A stretch of 64,000 nt of DNA from Roseovarius tolerans (GTDB lineage Bacteria; Pseudomonadota; Alphaproteobacteria; Rhodobacterales; Rhodobacteraceae): the NCBI RefSeq assembly GCF_900109855.1, contig NZ_FOBO01000008.1, positions 1 through 64,000 on the forward strand. Reading direction: 5' to 3'. Below the pieces are notes generated by a model. That model worked only from the letters and a program-made list of their open reading frames with translations, was not told where the DNA came from and searched no databases. A program made the translations under genes and the position numbers. This document shows, in pieces, positions 45,002 through 53,749 of this stretch (position 1 is its first letter; every line of letters starts with the position of its first letter).

Positions 45002-46690
45002 TTAGCTGTGCTCTTCCTCGGACACGGCCGCCAAGGCGCGGTTATAGGCCTTGAGCGCGTCCACGTGAAAGAGCGCGCCCTGCAATTCGGGCGGCTGATC
45101 GCCCCCTGTCAGCATCACCACCGGCACGAACGGCACGCCTGCGCGCTCGAACATCGGCATCGCGGCCTCAAGCGTGGTGGTGACGTCGATGTAGACGCCC
45201 TGTTCGATCAGCGACCAGCATTGCGTCTCGTCTGCCGCGCGTTCGTGTTCGGGAGGGCGCATCAGTGCGCGAACCCGGAACATTGCCAGAAGGTAATCCT
45301 GCGGGCCCGCCGCAAGGCGGATGCCGCGCCGCATGAGTTGGGTCAGGAAGAACGAGCGCCGCACCAGCTTGGAGCCGAGCGCGGTGGACATCGATACCGC
45401 AACCATCACCGCAAGGCCGGTCTGCCAGTCGCCGGTCAGCTCAAACACGATGAGCGTGGTTGATATCGGCGCGCCCAGTACCGCCGCGGCAACCGCCCCC
45501 ATTCCCGCCAGCGCGTAGAGCGTGTAGGCCCCCGACACGTCGGGAAAGACCGCCGTCGCCATGTGACCAAAGGCCAACCCGGTCAGCGCGCCGACCATCA
45601 GCGACGGCGAGAATACCCCGCCGCCCATGCGCCCACCGATGGTGATCGCCACCGCCGCGACCTTGAGCACGGCAAAGACCACCGCCTCGTGCCACAAAAG
45701 CGCGCCGGTGAGGGCTGCCGAGGTGGTCTCGTATCCGACGCCGATGATATGCGGAAACCAGATTGCGATTGCGCCCAGCAACAGCCCCGCCCCGGCAGGG
45801 CGCAGCCAGCGCGGCAGGCGCAGTTTCAGTTGCACATGGCTCGCCACGTCCTCGGCCAGAAAGATTGCGCGCATCAGCGCCGCTGCCACCACGCCGCAGA
45901 CCAGCCCGAGGATCAGGAAGGCGGGCAGTTCGGCGTAGAATTCCAGCGCGCTGGCCTGCGGCAGTGCAAATTCGGTGACATCGCCGAATTCGAGCCGGTT
46001 GATCACCGTGCCGGCCACGCTCGCGATCACGATGGGGGCAAAAGCGTGGACCGCGAAATGCCGCAGCACGACCTCGAGCGCGAAGAGCGCCCCGGCGATA
46101 GGGGCGTTGAACGAGGCCGAGACGGCGGCGGCCACCGCACAGCCCAGAAGGTCGCGCCCGGTGACCCCGTCGGCGTGAATGCGGTCGCTGACCCAGCTGG
46201 AGATCACGCCCGCGAGGTGGACCACCGGACCCTCGCGACCCGACGAGCCACCCGTGCCCAGTGTAATCAGCGACGCGGCGGCCGAGGCCAGCCCCTCGCG
46301 GCGCTCGACGCGGCCTTCGGCCATCGCCGCGCCCTCGATCACGTCAGCGACCGAGCGTACGCGCGCGTCGGGGGTGAAATGGTGCAGGATCAGCCCCACC
46401 ACCAGCCCCCCCGCCACCGGTAGCATCAAGATCCAGTACCACGGTAGTTGTTCGGCAAGGCTGTGCAGGCGGGTCACGTCGTCGGTCCCGTAAACGAGGC
46501 CTTGAAGCGCAGTGATCCCCTTGCGGAAGAACAGCGCGGCAAATCCCGCCGCGACGCCGATCATCAGCGCGATCAGCCAGAACTGGAACTGGCTCGGCCC
46601 GCGTTTGCGCAGCACCTGCCAGCCCTCGCGCAGGCCCTGTGCCGCCGCGCGGCACAGTTGACGGATAAACGACGCGTCCTCTGCCTGCAT
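45002..46690 (-). CDS. ClC-family chloride channel or H+/Cl- exchanger
   Basis: A 562-residue inner membrane protein with about ten or more hydrophobic helices. The anion-site motif GSSGREGP (residues 148-155) has the gating glutamate E153, and GGGVFSPSL is the second conserved loop. The C-terminal 70 residues (VTTTLEAAMPMFERAGVPFVPVV) look like a single CBS domain. The ATG at 46690 follows AGAGGTGGAG. It is divergent from the GlcD-type gene by 87 bases. Channel or exchanger mode is not decided here. Confidence 0.9.
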   Translation of the reverse strand: MQAEDASFIRQLCRAAAQGLREGWQVLRKRGPSQFQFWLIALMIGVAAGFAALFFRKGITALQGLVYGTDDVTRLHSLAEQLPWYWILMLPVAGGLVVGLILHHFTPDARVRSVADVIEGAAMAEGRVERREGLASAAASLITLGTGGSSGREGPVVHLAGVISSWVSDRIHADGVTGRDLLGCAVAAAVSASFNAPIAGALFALEVVLRHFAVHAFAPIVIASVAGTVINRLEFGDVTEFALPQASALEFYAELPAFLILGLVCGVVAAALMRAIFLAEDVASHVQLKLRLPRWLRPAGAGLLLGAIAIWFPHIIGVGYETTSAALTGALLWHEAVVFAVLKVAAVAITIGGRMGGGVFSPSLMVGALTGLAFGHMATAVFPDVSGAYTLYALAGMGAVAAAVLGAPISTTLIVFELTGDWQTGLAVMVAVSMSTALGSKLVRRSFFLTQLMRRGIRLAAGPQDYLLAMFRVRALMRPPEHERAADETQCWSLIEQGVYIDVTTTLEAAMPMFERAGVPFVPVVMLTGGDQPPELQGALFHVDALKAYNRALAAVSEEEHS

Positions 46691-46777
46691 CTCCACCTCT
46701 TGACCGTCCGGACCGCGCTTTCGTCTCGGGCTCGCATCGCCTATTGTGGGGTCACACTCACGAATGAAAGCCACGAC

Positions 46778-48154
46778 ATGGACACACTTGACGCAATCGC
46801 CGAACTCCAATCCTGTCTAGGACAACGGGTGACGCGGTCCAAGTCCGATCTTGACCTGCACGGGCGCAGCGAATCGTATTTTCCCGAAGCCCCGCCCGAT
46901 GCGGTGGCCTATCCCGAGACCACCGAGGAGGTGGCGCAGATCGTCAGTGTCTGCGCGCGGCATGGCCTGCCGGTGATCGGCTGGGGCACCGGCACCTCGC
47001 TGGAGGGGCAGGCACAGGCGTTTTCCGGGGGCATCGCGGTGGATTTCAGCCGCATGAACCGGGTTCTGGAGATCGCGCAGGAGGACATGACCGTGCGGGT
47101 GCAGCCCGGCGTCACGCGCGAGGCGCTGAACGAGGAACTGCGCGCCACGGGGCTGATATTCCCGGTCGATCCCGGTGCCAATGCGTCGCTCGGGGGGATG
47201 GCGGCGACGCGCGCCAGCGGCACCACCGCCGTGCGCTATGGCACGATGCGTGACAATGTGCTGGCCCTCGAGGTGGTGACGGCGGCGGGCGAGATCCTGC
47301 GCACCGGGACGGGGGCGCGCAAATCTTCGTCCGGGTATGATCTGACGGGGCTTTTCGTCGGCTCCGAGGGCACGCTGGGGCTGATGACGGAACTGACGCT
47401 GCGGCTTTATGGCCAGCCCGAGGCGATATCGGCCGCCGTTTGCGGCTTCGAGACGGTGGAGCAGGCGGTGCAGACCGTGATCGATACGATCCAGTGCGGG
47501 GTGCCGATGGCGCGGATCGAGTTGATGGACACCGACAGCGTGCGCGCGGTGAATGCCTATGCGCGTATGGACCTGCCGGAAAAGCCGCACCTGTTGCTGG
47601 AGTTTCACGGCAGCCCCGGTGGCGTGACCGAACAGGCCGAGAGTTTCGGGGCGCTGGCCGCCGATCATGGCGGATCGGGTTTTGACTGGGCGACCCGGAC
47701 CGAGGCGCGTACGGCGCTCTGGACGATGCGGCACAATGCCTATTACGCGATCCTCGCCGCGCGGCCGGGTGCGCGGGCGGTGGTCACCGATATCTGCGTG
47801 CCGATCTCGAAGCTGGCGCAGGCCATCGAGGACACCCGCGCGGACCTGCACGAGGCCGGGGTGCCTGGGCCGATCCTGGGGCATGTGGGGGATGGCAATT
47901 TTCATGCGGTGCTCTTGGTGGACGAGAGCAATCCCGATGAACTCACTCGCGCCAAGGGTGCCGCCGCGCGTATGGTCGAGCGCAGCCTCGCATTGGGTGG
48001 CACCGCCACCGGCGAGCACGGGATCGGTGTGGGCAAGCTCGATTACATGGCGCGCGAGCATGGGGCTGGCTGGGCGATGATGGGCGTGATCAAGGCGGCG
48101 CTTGACCCCGAGGGGATCATGAACCCCGGTAAGTTGGTGCCGCCGGGGGGGTAG
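46778..48154 (+). CDS. FAD-linked 2-hydroxy acid dehydrogenase, GlcD/D-lactate dehydrogenase type
   Basis: A 458-residue flavoprotein of the PCMH family. The FAD-binding part has GWGTGTSLEGQA and PGANASLGGMAATRASGTTAVRYG; the C-terminal FAD-oxidase domain has GHVGDGNFHAVLL and GTATGEHGIGVGK. It resembles D-lactate dehydrogenase (cytochrome) and the GlcD subunit of glycolate oxidase. No GlcE or GlcF genes follow, which favours a one-subunit D-lactate or D-2-hydroxy acid dehydrogenase feeding electrons to the respiratory chain. Confidence 0.87.
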   Translation: MDTLDAIAELQSCLGQRVTRSKSDLDLHGRSESYFPEAPPDAVAYPETTEEVAQIVSVCARHGLPVIGWGTGTSLEGQAQAFSGGIAVDFSRMNRVLEIAQEDMTVRVQPGVTREALNEELRATGLIFPVDPGANASLGGMAATRASGTTAVRYGTMRDNVLALEVVTAAGEILRTGTGARKSSSGYDLTGLFVGSEGTLGLMTELTLRLYGQPEAISAAVCGFETVEQAVQTVIDTIQCGVPMARIELMDTDSVRAVNAYARMDLPEKPHLLLEFHGSPGGVTEQAESFGALAADHGGSGFDWATRTEARTALWTMRHNAYYAILAARPGARAVVTDICVPISKLAQAIEDTRADLHEAGVPGPILGHVGDGNFHAVLLVDESNPDELTRAKGAAARMVERSLALGGTATGEHGIGVGKLDYMAREHGAGWAMMGVIKAALDPEGIMNPGKLVPPGG

Positions 48155-48191
48155 GTGGGTGTTTTGGCCTGCCGTTGACCGCTACACTCAT

Positions 48192-48226
48192 GCGCGGAAT
48201 CAAGGCCGAAGGCCGCCGCGCATCGC
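48192..48226 (-). repeat. dispersed palindromic repeat, copy 3
   Basis: On the minus strand GCGATGCGCGGCGG, centre CCTTCGGCC, then TTGATTCCGCGC. It is the inverted twin of copy 2 at 42141-42176. It lies in the 235-base gap between the convergent GlcD-type and DUF427 genes, where it could help end transcription. Confidence 0.65.
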
Positions 48227-48389
48227 CGGGCCGCCCCCCGGCACGGCGATTTGGCTGCAACCTGCTCTGCGCTCGGATGTTTTTCGGGCTTGGCTGAGAT
48301 AAAGCGCTACAAAACTGACGTTAGATCGCCGCACCGCGGCCCGTCGATGCGCGGCTCACGACAACGGCAGCTCCAGGCCAGAACCTACC

Positions 48390-48731
48390 TCAGATCTGTT
48401 CCACCGCGACGCGATCGCTGGAGTAGAACGCCACGTGATCCTTGATCTCGGCCACCTCGGGCTTGGGGTCTTCGTAGCTCCAGGCCGCGTTTTCCAGCGT
48501 CTGGCTCTTGGTGACAATGGAATAATAGCGCGCGTCACCCTTGTGCGGGCAATGGCTGGTCTGTTCGCTCTCGTCCAGAAAGGCCATGGCGATGTCGTCG
48601 CGCGGGAAATAGATCACGAAGGGATAGTCGCCCTCGGTCAGTTCGAGCGCATTGCGGCTCTCGGCCAGAACGGCGCCCCCGGCGCGCACGGTCCATGTTC
48701 CTGTCGCCTTGCGTATCGTGATCTTCGGCAT
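48390..48731 (-). CDS. DUF427 family protein
   Basis: A 113-residue protein of the DUF427 family: small single-domain beta-rich proteins of unknown function. Typical segments are YPFVIYFPRDDIAMAFL, the conserved SHCPHKGDARYYS and AAWSYEDPKPEVAEIKDHVAFY. AGAGGG precedes the start; ATG 48734 is an alternative. It is read in the same direction as the aminopeptidase P gene. Confidence 0.9.
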   Translation of the reverse strand: MPKITIRKATGTWTVRAGGAVLAESRNALELTEGDYPFVIYFPRDDIAMAFLDESEQTSHCPHKGDARYYSIVTKSQTLENAAWSYEDPKPEVAEIKDHVAFYSSDRVAVEQI

Positions 48732-48791
48732 CATCCATCCCTCTCGTTTCGTCTTTTCATTGCTTTGACGCAGGAACCTAACAGGAATATG

Positions 48792-50594
48792 TCAGCATGT
48801 CTGCGTCACTTTTTCCAACCATAGCCGCGCGTTTGGTGAAAGCAGAGGCCCCAACTTGTCGCGGCAGGCGGCGTGATAGGTCTTGAGCCAGTCGCGCTCA
48901 GACGCGCTGAGCAGGGCTGTGTCGATCAGGCGATGGTCGATCGGCGCGAATGTCAGCGTCTCGAAGCCGAGATGCGTGGCCCCGTCGCCATGGGGCAGGG
49001 GGGCCACCTCCTCGACCACGATCAGGTTCTCGATACGGATGCCGAAGGCGCCTTCGCGGTAATAGCCCGGTTCGTTCGACAGGATCATGCCCGGCTCCAG
49101 CGGCACGGTCCCGGTGCGCGACAGGCGCTGCGGCCCTTCGTGGACGCAGGAATAGACGCCGACGCCGTGCCCGGTGCCATGGCCATAATCGAGATCGGCG
49201 AGCCACAGGTGATAGCGAGCGAGCGCGTCGAGATCGCGCCCCGCGAGGCCGCGCGGAAAGCGCAGCCGCGAGATGGCGATCATGCCCTGCAACACGCGGG
49301 TGAAGGCGGCGCGCTCGGCCTCTCCGGGCGTGCCCACGGGCAAGGTGCGGGTGATATCGGTAGTGCCGTCGATATATTGCCCGCCGCTGTCGAGCACCAG
49401 CAGATCGCCGTCGAGGAGGCGGCGGTTGCTGGCCTCGCTGACCCGGTAATGCGGCAGCGCACCATTGGGACCGGAGCCCGCGATTGTGTCGAAACTGATA
49501 TCGAGCAATGCGCCGGTGGCCGCGCGACAGGTCTCAAGCTCGCGCACCACGTCGATTTCCGTGAGCGTGCCGGGGGGCTGGTCGTCGAACCACGCCAGGA
49601 ATTCGCAGACCGCCGCGCCGTCGCGCAGATGAGCGGCGCGGGTGGCGGCGATCTCGGCTGCGGTCTTGCGCGCCTTGGGCAGGATGCAGGGGTCGGTGCC
49701 CCATGCGGTCTCCACGCCCGCCGCTTCGAGCCGCTGCACCACCCAGAGCGGCACGCTCTCACGATCCAGTCGCACGGGGCCCCTGAGCGCGTCGAGCGCC
49801 GGGCCGAAATCCTTGGGCGGGGCGAGCGCAACAGTGTCGCCCAGGTGCGCGCGGGCGGTGTCGTTGAGCTTGGCCGGGTCGGTGAAGAGCGCCACGCGCC
49901 CGTCCTCGTGCAGGATGGCAAAGCCCTGCGGCACCGGGTTGCGGGGAATATCGGAGCCGCGAATGTTCAACAACCAGGCCAGCGAATCCGCCAATGTGAG
50001 GACGGCTGAGGTCTGGCCCGCGTCGCGCAAACCCTGGCCGAGAGCCGCGCGTTTGTCGGCATGGCTCTGACCCGCATAGTGCTCGGGCCAGGGTGTGATC
50101 GCGCCTTGCGGCGGCGCCGGACGGTCTGGCCAGATGGTGTCAATGAGGTTGTCGCAGGGCACCAGCCGGACCCCGTTTTGACCTAATGCAGCGCGCGCGG
50201 TCTCGATCTGCTCGGGCGTATAGAGCCACGGGTCGAACCCGACATCGCCGCCCTCGGGCAGATGTGCGATCAGCCAGTCGGCGAGCCGTGTTTCGGGCCA
50301 GTCGACGGGGGTGAAATGCGCGGTGTCGACCTGCGCGCGGGCCTGCACGCGGTAGCGGCTGTCGACGAAAACGCCCGCCGCATCCACCAGCACCGCGCAG
50401 AACCCCGCCGAGCCGCTGAAGCCGGTCAGCCATTGCAGGCGCGCGTCGCAAGGGGCCACGTATTCGCCCTGATGCGCATCGGAGCGCGGCACCAGAAAGC
50501 CCGCAAGCCCGGTCGTCTGCATCGCGGCGCGCAGGCGCGCAAGGCGCGGCGGGCCCTGCTCGGGGCGTGCGGTCTCGGTGAAGCTCTGGAACAT
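48792..50594 (-). CDS. Xaa-Pro aminopeptidase, M24B family
   Basis: A 600-residue cytosolic peptidase that removes N-terminal residues before proline. Like eukaryotic XPNPEP1 it has three domains: two creatinase-like N-terminal domains (about 1-310) and a pita-bread catalytic domain. Metal ligands are the two aspartates in LDSGGQYIDGTTDITR (near 400), His in GHGTGHGVG (near 475), and glutamates in LSNEPGYY and IENLIVVEE. The C-terminal peptidase_M24_C extension is present (WLKTYHAACRDKL). Confidence 0.92.
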   Translation of the reverse strand: MFQSFTETARPEQGPPRLARLRAAMQTTGLAGFLVPRSDAHQGEYVAPCDARLQWLTGFSGSAGFCAVLVDAAGVFVDSRYRVQARAQVDTAHFTPVDWPETRLADWLIAHLPEGGDVGFDPWLYTPEQIETARAALGQNGVRLVPCDNLIDTIWPDRPAPPQGAITPWPEHYAGQSHADKRAALGQGLRDAGQTSAVLTLADSLAWLLNIRGSDIPRNPVPQGFAILHEDGRVALFTDPAKLNDTARAHLGDTVALAPPKDFGPALDALRGPVRLDRESVPLWVVQRLEAAGVETAWGTDPCILPKARKTAAEIAATRAAHLRDGAAVCEFLAWFDDQPPGTLTEIDVVRELETCRAATGALLDISFDTIAGSGPNGALPHYRVSEASNRRLLDGDLLVLDSGGQYIDGTTDITRTLPVGTPGEAERAAFTRVLQGMIAISRLRFPRGLAGRDLDALARYHLWLADLDYGHGTGHGVGVYSCVHEGPQRLSRTGTVPLEPGMILSNEPGYYREGAFGIRIENLIVVEEVAPLPHGDGATHLGFETLTFAPIDHRLIDTALLSASERDWLKTYHAACRDKLGPLLSPNARLWLEKVTQTC

Positions 50595-50668
50595 GGCCGG
50601 GCCTTTCGCGGGGGCGTCTCGGGCATCTTGCTAGAGAACGACGCGCCGAATGGCAATCACCGGGGCGT

Positions 50669-50733
50669 GAGAGGGGGGCGCTGCCCCCGTCGCCTGACGG
50701 CGACTCCCCCGGAATATTTTTGGCAAGATGAAG
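50669..50733 (+). repeat. composite intergenic repeat with hairpins, copy 2 of the GTATTTTTGGCAAGATGAA type
   Basis: The block opens with GGGGGCGCTGCCCCC and GTCGCC-TGAC-GGCGAC, two small hairpins, then CTCCCCCGGAATATTTTTGG and CAAGATGAAG. The last part matches 29571-29592 with one change. Similar hairpin-plus-motif units are frequent between genes in Rhodobacterales as I remember them. It ends 45 bases before the bciA start. Confidence 0.6.
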
Positions 50734-50778
50734 CCGGGGCGGGTTGATTTATTCGTTGGGACGGTGCCCCATCGGGTG

Positions 50779-51744
50779 ATGACGGTGAAGGATCAGGCAA
50801 AGACGCGTGTGCTGGTGCTGGGGCCGACCGGCACCATCGGGCACGCGGTGGTGATGGCGGCGCTGGAGGGTGGCCACGCGGTGGACTGCGTGCTGCGCCC
50901 GCATCACGCGCAGGGCGGGCATGGTCTGCCCGAGGCTGTTGGGCTGCATTTTGGCACGGTGGCGCAGGCGCTGGAGGCAGGCGGCGCGGATGTGGTGATC
51001 TGCTGCATGGCCTCGCGCAATGGCGCACCCGCCGATGCCTGGGCGGTCGATCACGCCGCCACCGTGGCGGCGGTGGAGGCGGCACGGGCGGCGGGCGTGG
51101 GGCATTTCGTGCTGTTGTCGGCGATCTGCGTACAGCGCCCGTTGCTGGAGTTTCAGCGCGCCAAGCTGGCGGCGGAGGCGGCGCTGATTGCGTCGGGGCA
51201 GCGCTATTCGATCGTGCGCCCGACGGCGTTTTTCAAGTCCCTTTCGGGTCAGTTGGAGCGGCTGCGTGCGGGCAAGCCGTTTTTGCTGTTCGGGGACGGG
51301 CGGGGCACTGCCTGCAAGCCGATCAGCGACGGCGATCTGGCGCGCTACATGCTGGGGTGTCCGGGTGATCCGGCGCGCCGGGACCGGATCTTGCCGATCG
51401 GGGGGCCCGGCCCCGCGATCACCCCGCTGGAGCAGGGGGGGATGCTGTTTCGCGCGCTGGGGATGGAGCCGGAGTTTCGCCATGTGTCGGTGCGGCTGAT
51501 GGATGCGATCGTGGCGGGGCTGAGCCTTGGCGGGCGGGTGTCGGCCCGGCTCGCGGCCAAGGCGGAGCTGGCGCGAATCGGGCGATATTATGCGACGCAA
51601 TCGATGCTGGTTCTTGACCCGGTGACTGGGCGCTATGATGCGCAGGCCACGCCCGAGACCGGGCAGGAGACGCTGGAGGCGTTTTACGGCAGGCTCGCGC
51701 GAGGTGAGGCAGAGGCACCGCGTGGCGCGCACGCGGTGTTCTGA
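50779..51744 (+). CDS. bciA: divinyl chlorophyllide a 8-vinyl-reductase
   Basis: NADPH-dependent reduction of the C8 vinyl group of divinyl (proto)chlorophyllide, a step in bacteriochlorophyll a synthesis. The 321-residue product is an extended short-chain dehydrogenase-like protein with the Rossmann motif VLGPTGTIG. Family segments I recognise are CMASRNGAPADAWAVDH, HFVLLSAICVQRPLLEFQ, YSIVRPTAFFKSLSGQ, ACKPISDGDLARYM, RILPIGGPGPAITP and ELARIGRYYATQSMLV. The ATG at 50779 is preferred over 50728, which lies in the upstream repeat. No other pigment genes are in the window; bciA is often apart from the photosynthesis cluster. Confidence 0.87.
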   Translation: MTVKDQAKTRVLVLGPTGTIGHAVVMAALEGGHAVDCVLRPHHAQGGHGLPEAVGLHFGTVAQALEAGGADVVICCMASRNGAPADAWAVDHAATVAAVEAARAAGVGHFVLLSAICVQRPLLEFQRAKLAAEAALIASGQRYSIVRPTAFFKSLSGQLERLRAGKPFLLFGDGRGTACKPISDGDLARYMLGCPGDPARRDRILPIGGPGPAITPLEQGGMLFRALGMEPEFRHVSVRLMDAIVAGLSLGGRVSARLAAKAELARIGRYYATQSMLVLDPVTGRYDAQATPETGQETLEAFYGRLARGEAEAPRGAHAVF

Positions 51745-51755
51745 GGGGCCCGCCG

Positions 51756-52364
51756 TCAGGCACGTTTGCGGCCGGTGACCATGGCACGGGCGAGGTTTTC
51801 GCGATGTGCGTAGCTGGCCAGCGCCACGCCTCCCAGATGCAAGACGATCAGGATCAGCGTGAGGTTGGCGGCAACCTCGTGGGTCTCTTCCCAGAGCTCC
51901 GCGCCATCGTCCTCGTCGTGATTGTCAAGCCCCGCACCGTGATCAGAGGCCTGCGCCACGATCCCCGCGAGCGGCCCGCGCCCTTCTTCGGCGGCAAGAT
52001 TGCCCATGCCGGTGAGGGCCGTGGCGGCAAGCGCTACGAGAAGCGCCACGGTCATCGCGCCGCCCGCCGGGCTATGGCCGAGATGACGTTCGGACGGACC
52101 GGTCAGCAGCCCCTTGAGATAGGCCAGAACGCGGCCCGGCCCGGTGACGAAATCGGAGAAACGCGCGCGGCGCGGGCCGACAAAGCCCCAGATCACGCGC
52201 AACGCCACGATCCCGGCGATGGCGTAGCCTGCGTAGGTATGGAGCCATTCAGGCTCGCCCTCGGTGAGGTAGGCGGTGGCAAACGCCACCACCAATCCCC
52301 AATGCCCGAGGCGCACCAGCGGGTCCCAGACCGTGACGGTCTCGGGCTCAGATGGTCGTTCCAT
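51756..52364 (-). CDS. cytochrome b561-type membrane protein
   Basis: A 202-residue inner membrane protein of the Ni/Fe-hydrogenase-type cytochrome b family with four hydrophobic helices. Likely haem-ligand histidines are in RLGHWGL, WLHTYAGY, and the pair in ETHEVAANLTLILIVLHLGG. It passes electrons across the membrane, usually between quinol and a periplasmic partner. An acidic, His-containing periplasmic loop (SDHGAGLDNHDEDDGAE) is unusual. Its start overlaps the stop of the PepSY gene (ATGA), so they are translated together. Confidence 0.87.
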   Translation of the reverse strand: MERPSEPETVTVWDPLVRLGHWGLVVAFATAYLTEGEPEWLHTYAGYAIAGIVALRVIWGFVGPRRARFSDFVTGPGRVLAYLKGLLTGPSERHLGHSPAGGAMTVALLVALAATALTGMGNLAAEEGRGPLAGIVAQASDHGAGLDNHDEDDGAELWEETHEVAANLTLILIVLHLGGVALASYAHRENLARAMVTGRKRA

Positions 52365-52657
52365 CAGTCGTCATACCCGCGATACTTCACGCGCTCGCCG
52401 GTGACGAGGTCGAAATAACCCTCGACCTTGTAGCCCTTGTCGTCGAACATTTCGACATCGTAGACGCCGTGTTCGACCTCGATTTCGCGGATCTTGTAGC
52501 CCTCGGCTTCGAGCCGTGAGGCGAGGTCTGCGATGCTCATCCATTCGGCGCGCGGGGGCAGGTCGGCGCTGCGGCGATAGTTGTCGTCGCTGGCGAGGGC
52601 CGCGCCCGCGCCGATGCTGAGGGCGGTGGCGGTGATCAAGATGTGCTTGAAGGTCAT
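52364..52657 (-). CDS. periplasmic PepSY-domain protein A
   Basis: A 97-residue protein: signal peptide MTFKHILITATALSIGAGAALA, then one PepSY domain (SIADLASRLEAEGYKIREIEVEHGVYDVEMFDDKGYK, broken here into its parts: the LEAEGY helix, the EVEHGVYDVE strand, the VEGYFDLVTGE strand). PepSY domains bind or inhibit partner proteins or sit beside metal and redox systems. The ATG has AAGGAGA upstream. It is coupled to the cytochrome b561 gene and divergent from a second PepSY gene of the same length. Confidence 0.84.
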   Translation of the reverse strand: MTFKHILITATALSIGAGAALASDDNYRRSADLPPRAEWMSIADLASRLEAEGYKIREIEVEHGVYDVEMFDDKGYKVEGYFDLVTGERVKYRGYDD

Positions 52658-52790
52658 GTCGTGTCTCCTTGGTTGATATGAGCGGCGGATGTGCCGCGGT
52701 AACATCTGGGGTATGATCGATTCGCCCTGACGCGAACCTGACGGCGATTGTCAGCTTGCTGTCAGGTCGGTCCGGATAGAGAGTGATCCC

Positions 52791-53084
52791 ATGATGCGCA
52801 TGTTTCTCGCCCTTCTCGTGCTTCTGGCTGCCCCGGTGCAGGCCAGCGATGACGATGATCACGACCGCGCCCGCGCCGCATTCGAGCGCGGCGCGATCCT
52901 GCCGCTGTCGCAGATCACCGCGATTGCCACCGGCCGATTCGGGGGCCACGTGATCGAGGTGGAATTCGACGAGGATGACGGGCGCTACCTCTATGAGCTG
53001 GAGATGATCACCGGGTCGGGTCGGGTGATCGAGGTCGAGATAGACGCCACCAGTGGCCGAATACTCGAAGTCGAGAAGGACTGA
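52791..53084 (+). CDS. periplasmic PepSY-domain protein B
   Basis: Also 97 residues: signal peptide MMRMFLALLVLLAAPVQA, an acidic start (SDDDDHD), and a PepSY domain (ILPLSQITAIATGRFGG, HVIEVEFDEDDGRYLYELE, then VIEVEIDATSGRILEVEKD). The mature proteins A and B both begin SDD. It overlaps the response regulator start by one base, so it is part of the two-component operon and a likely sensory partner of the kinase. Confidence 0.84.
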   Translation: MMRMFLALLVLLAAPVQASDDDDHDRARAAFERGAILPLSQITAIATGRFGGHVIEVEFDEDDGRYLYELEMITGSGRVIEVEIDATSGRILEVEKD

Positions 53085-53749
53085 TGCGCGCGCTGGTGGT
53101 CGAGGATGACCCGCGCATTGCTGCTGATCTGTGTGCGGCGCTCGGACAGGCCGGGTTTCGGGTGGAATCCTGCGGCGACGGCGAAGAGGCGTGGTTTCTG
53201 GGCGATACCGAAGACTATGATCTCGCGGTTCTGGATCTGGGCCTGCCGGGTCTGGACGGGCTATCGGTGCTGCGTCGCTGGCGGGCGGCGGGGCGGGTGA
53301 TGCCGGTGCTGGTGCTGACCGCGCGCGGCGCGTGGCAGGACCGGGTCGAGGGGATCGAGAGCGGTGCCGATGATTACCTGCCCAAGCCGTTCCGCATGGA
53401 GGAACTGGTCGCGCGCGCCCGGGCGCTGGTGCGCCGAGCGGCGGGCCACGCGGGTGCGATGATGGAGGTGGGCGCGCTTGCGCTCGATACCAACCGGATG
53501 CGGGTGACCGTGCGCGGTGCGCCGGTGCAGGTGACGGCGCTGGAATACCGGCTGTTGTCCTATCTCGCGCTGCATCGCGCGCGGGTGGTGCCGCCCACCG
53601 AATTGCTCGAGCATCTCTACGGTGATGAGGACGCGCGCGAGGCCAACGCGCTTGAGGCGGTGATCGCGCGGCTGCGGCGCAAGCTGGGGACGGGGGTGAT
53701 CGGTACCCGGCGCGGTTTTGGGTATTTCATCGAAGGGACGGAGGCGTGA
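53084..53749 (+). CDS. OmpR-family response regulator
   Basis: A 221-residue regulator. The receiver domain has the acidic pocket E7-D8-D9, phospho-acceptor Asp51 (LDLGLPG), Thr79 and Lys101 (PKPF). The C-terminal winged helix (about 125-218) has TALEYRLLSYLALHRARVV and ANALEAVIARLRRKLG, typical of QseB/PhoP-type regulators. It overlaps the kinase gene by four bases (GTGA). The neighbouring PepSY and cytochrome genes are its likely targets. Confidence 0.93.
   Translation: MRALVVEDDPRIAADLCAALGQAGFRVESCGDGEEAWFLGDTEDYDLAVLDLGLPGLDGLSVLRRWRAAGRVMPVLVLTARGAWQDRVEGIESGADDYLPKPFRMEELVARARALVRRAAGHAGAMMEVGALALDTNRMRVTVRGAPVQVTALEYRLLSYLALHRARVVPPTELLEHLYGDEDAREANALEAVIARLRRKLGTGVIGTRRGFGYFIEGTEA

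Noticed and set aside
50728..50778. Longer N-terminus for BciA from ATG 50728
   Set aside because: That ATG is part of the repeated GGCAAGATGAA motif and the extra 17 residues are not of the family; ATG 50779 fits better.
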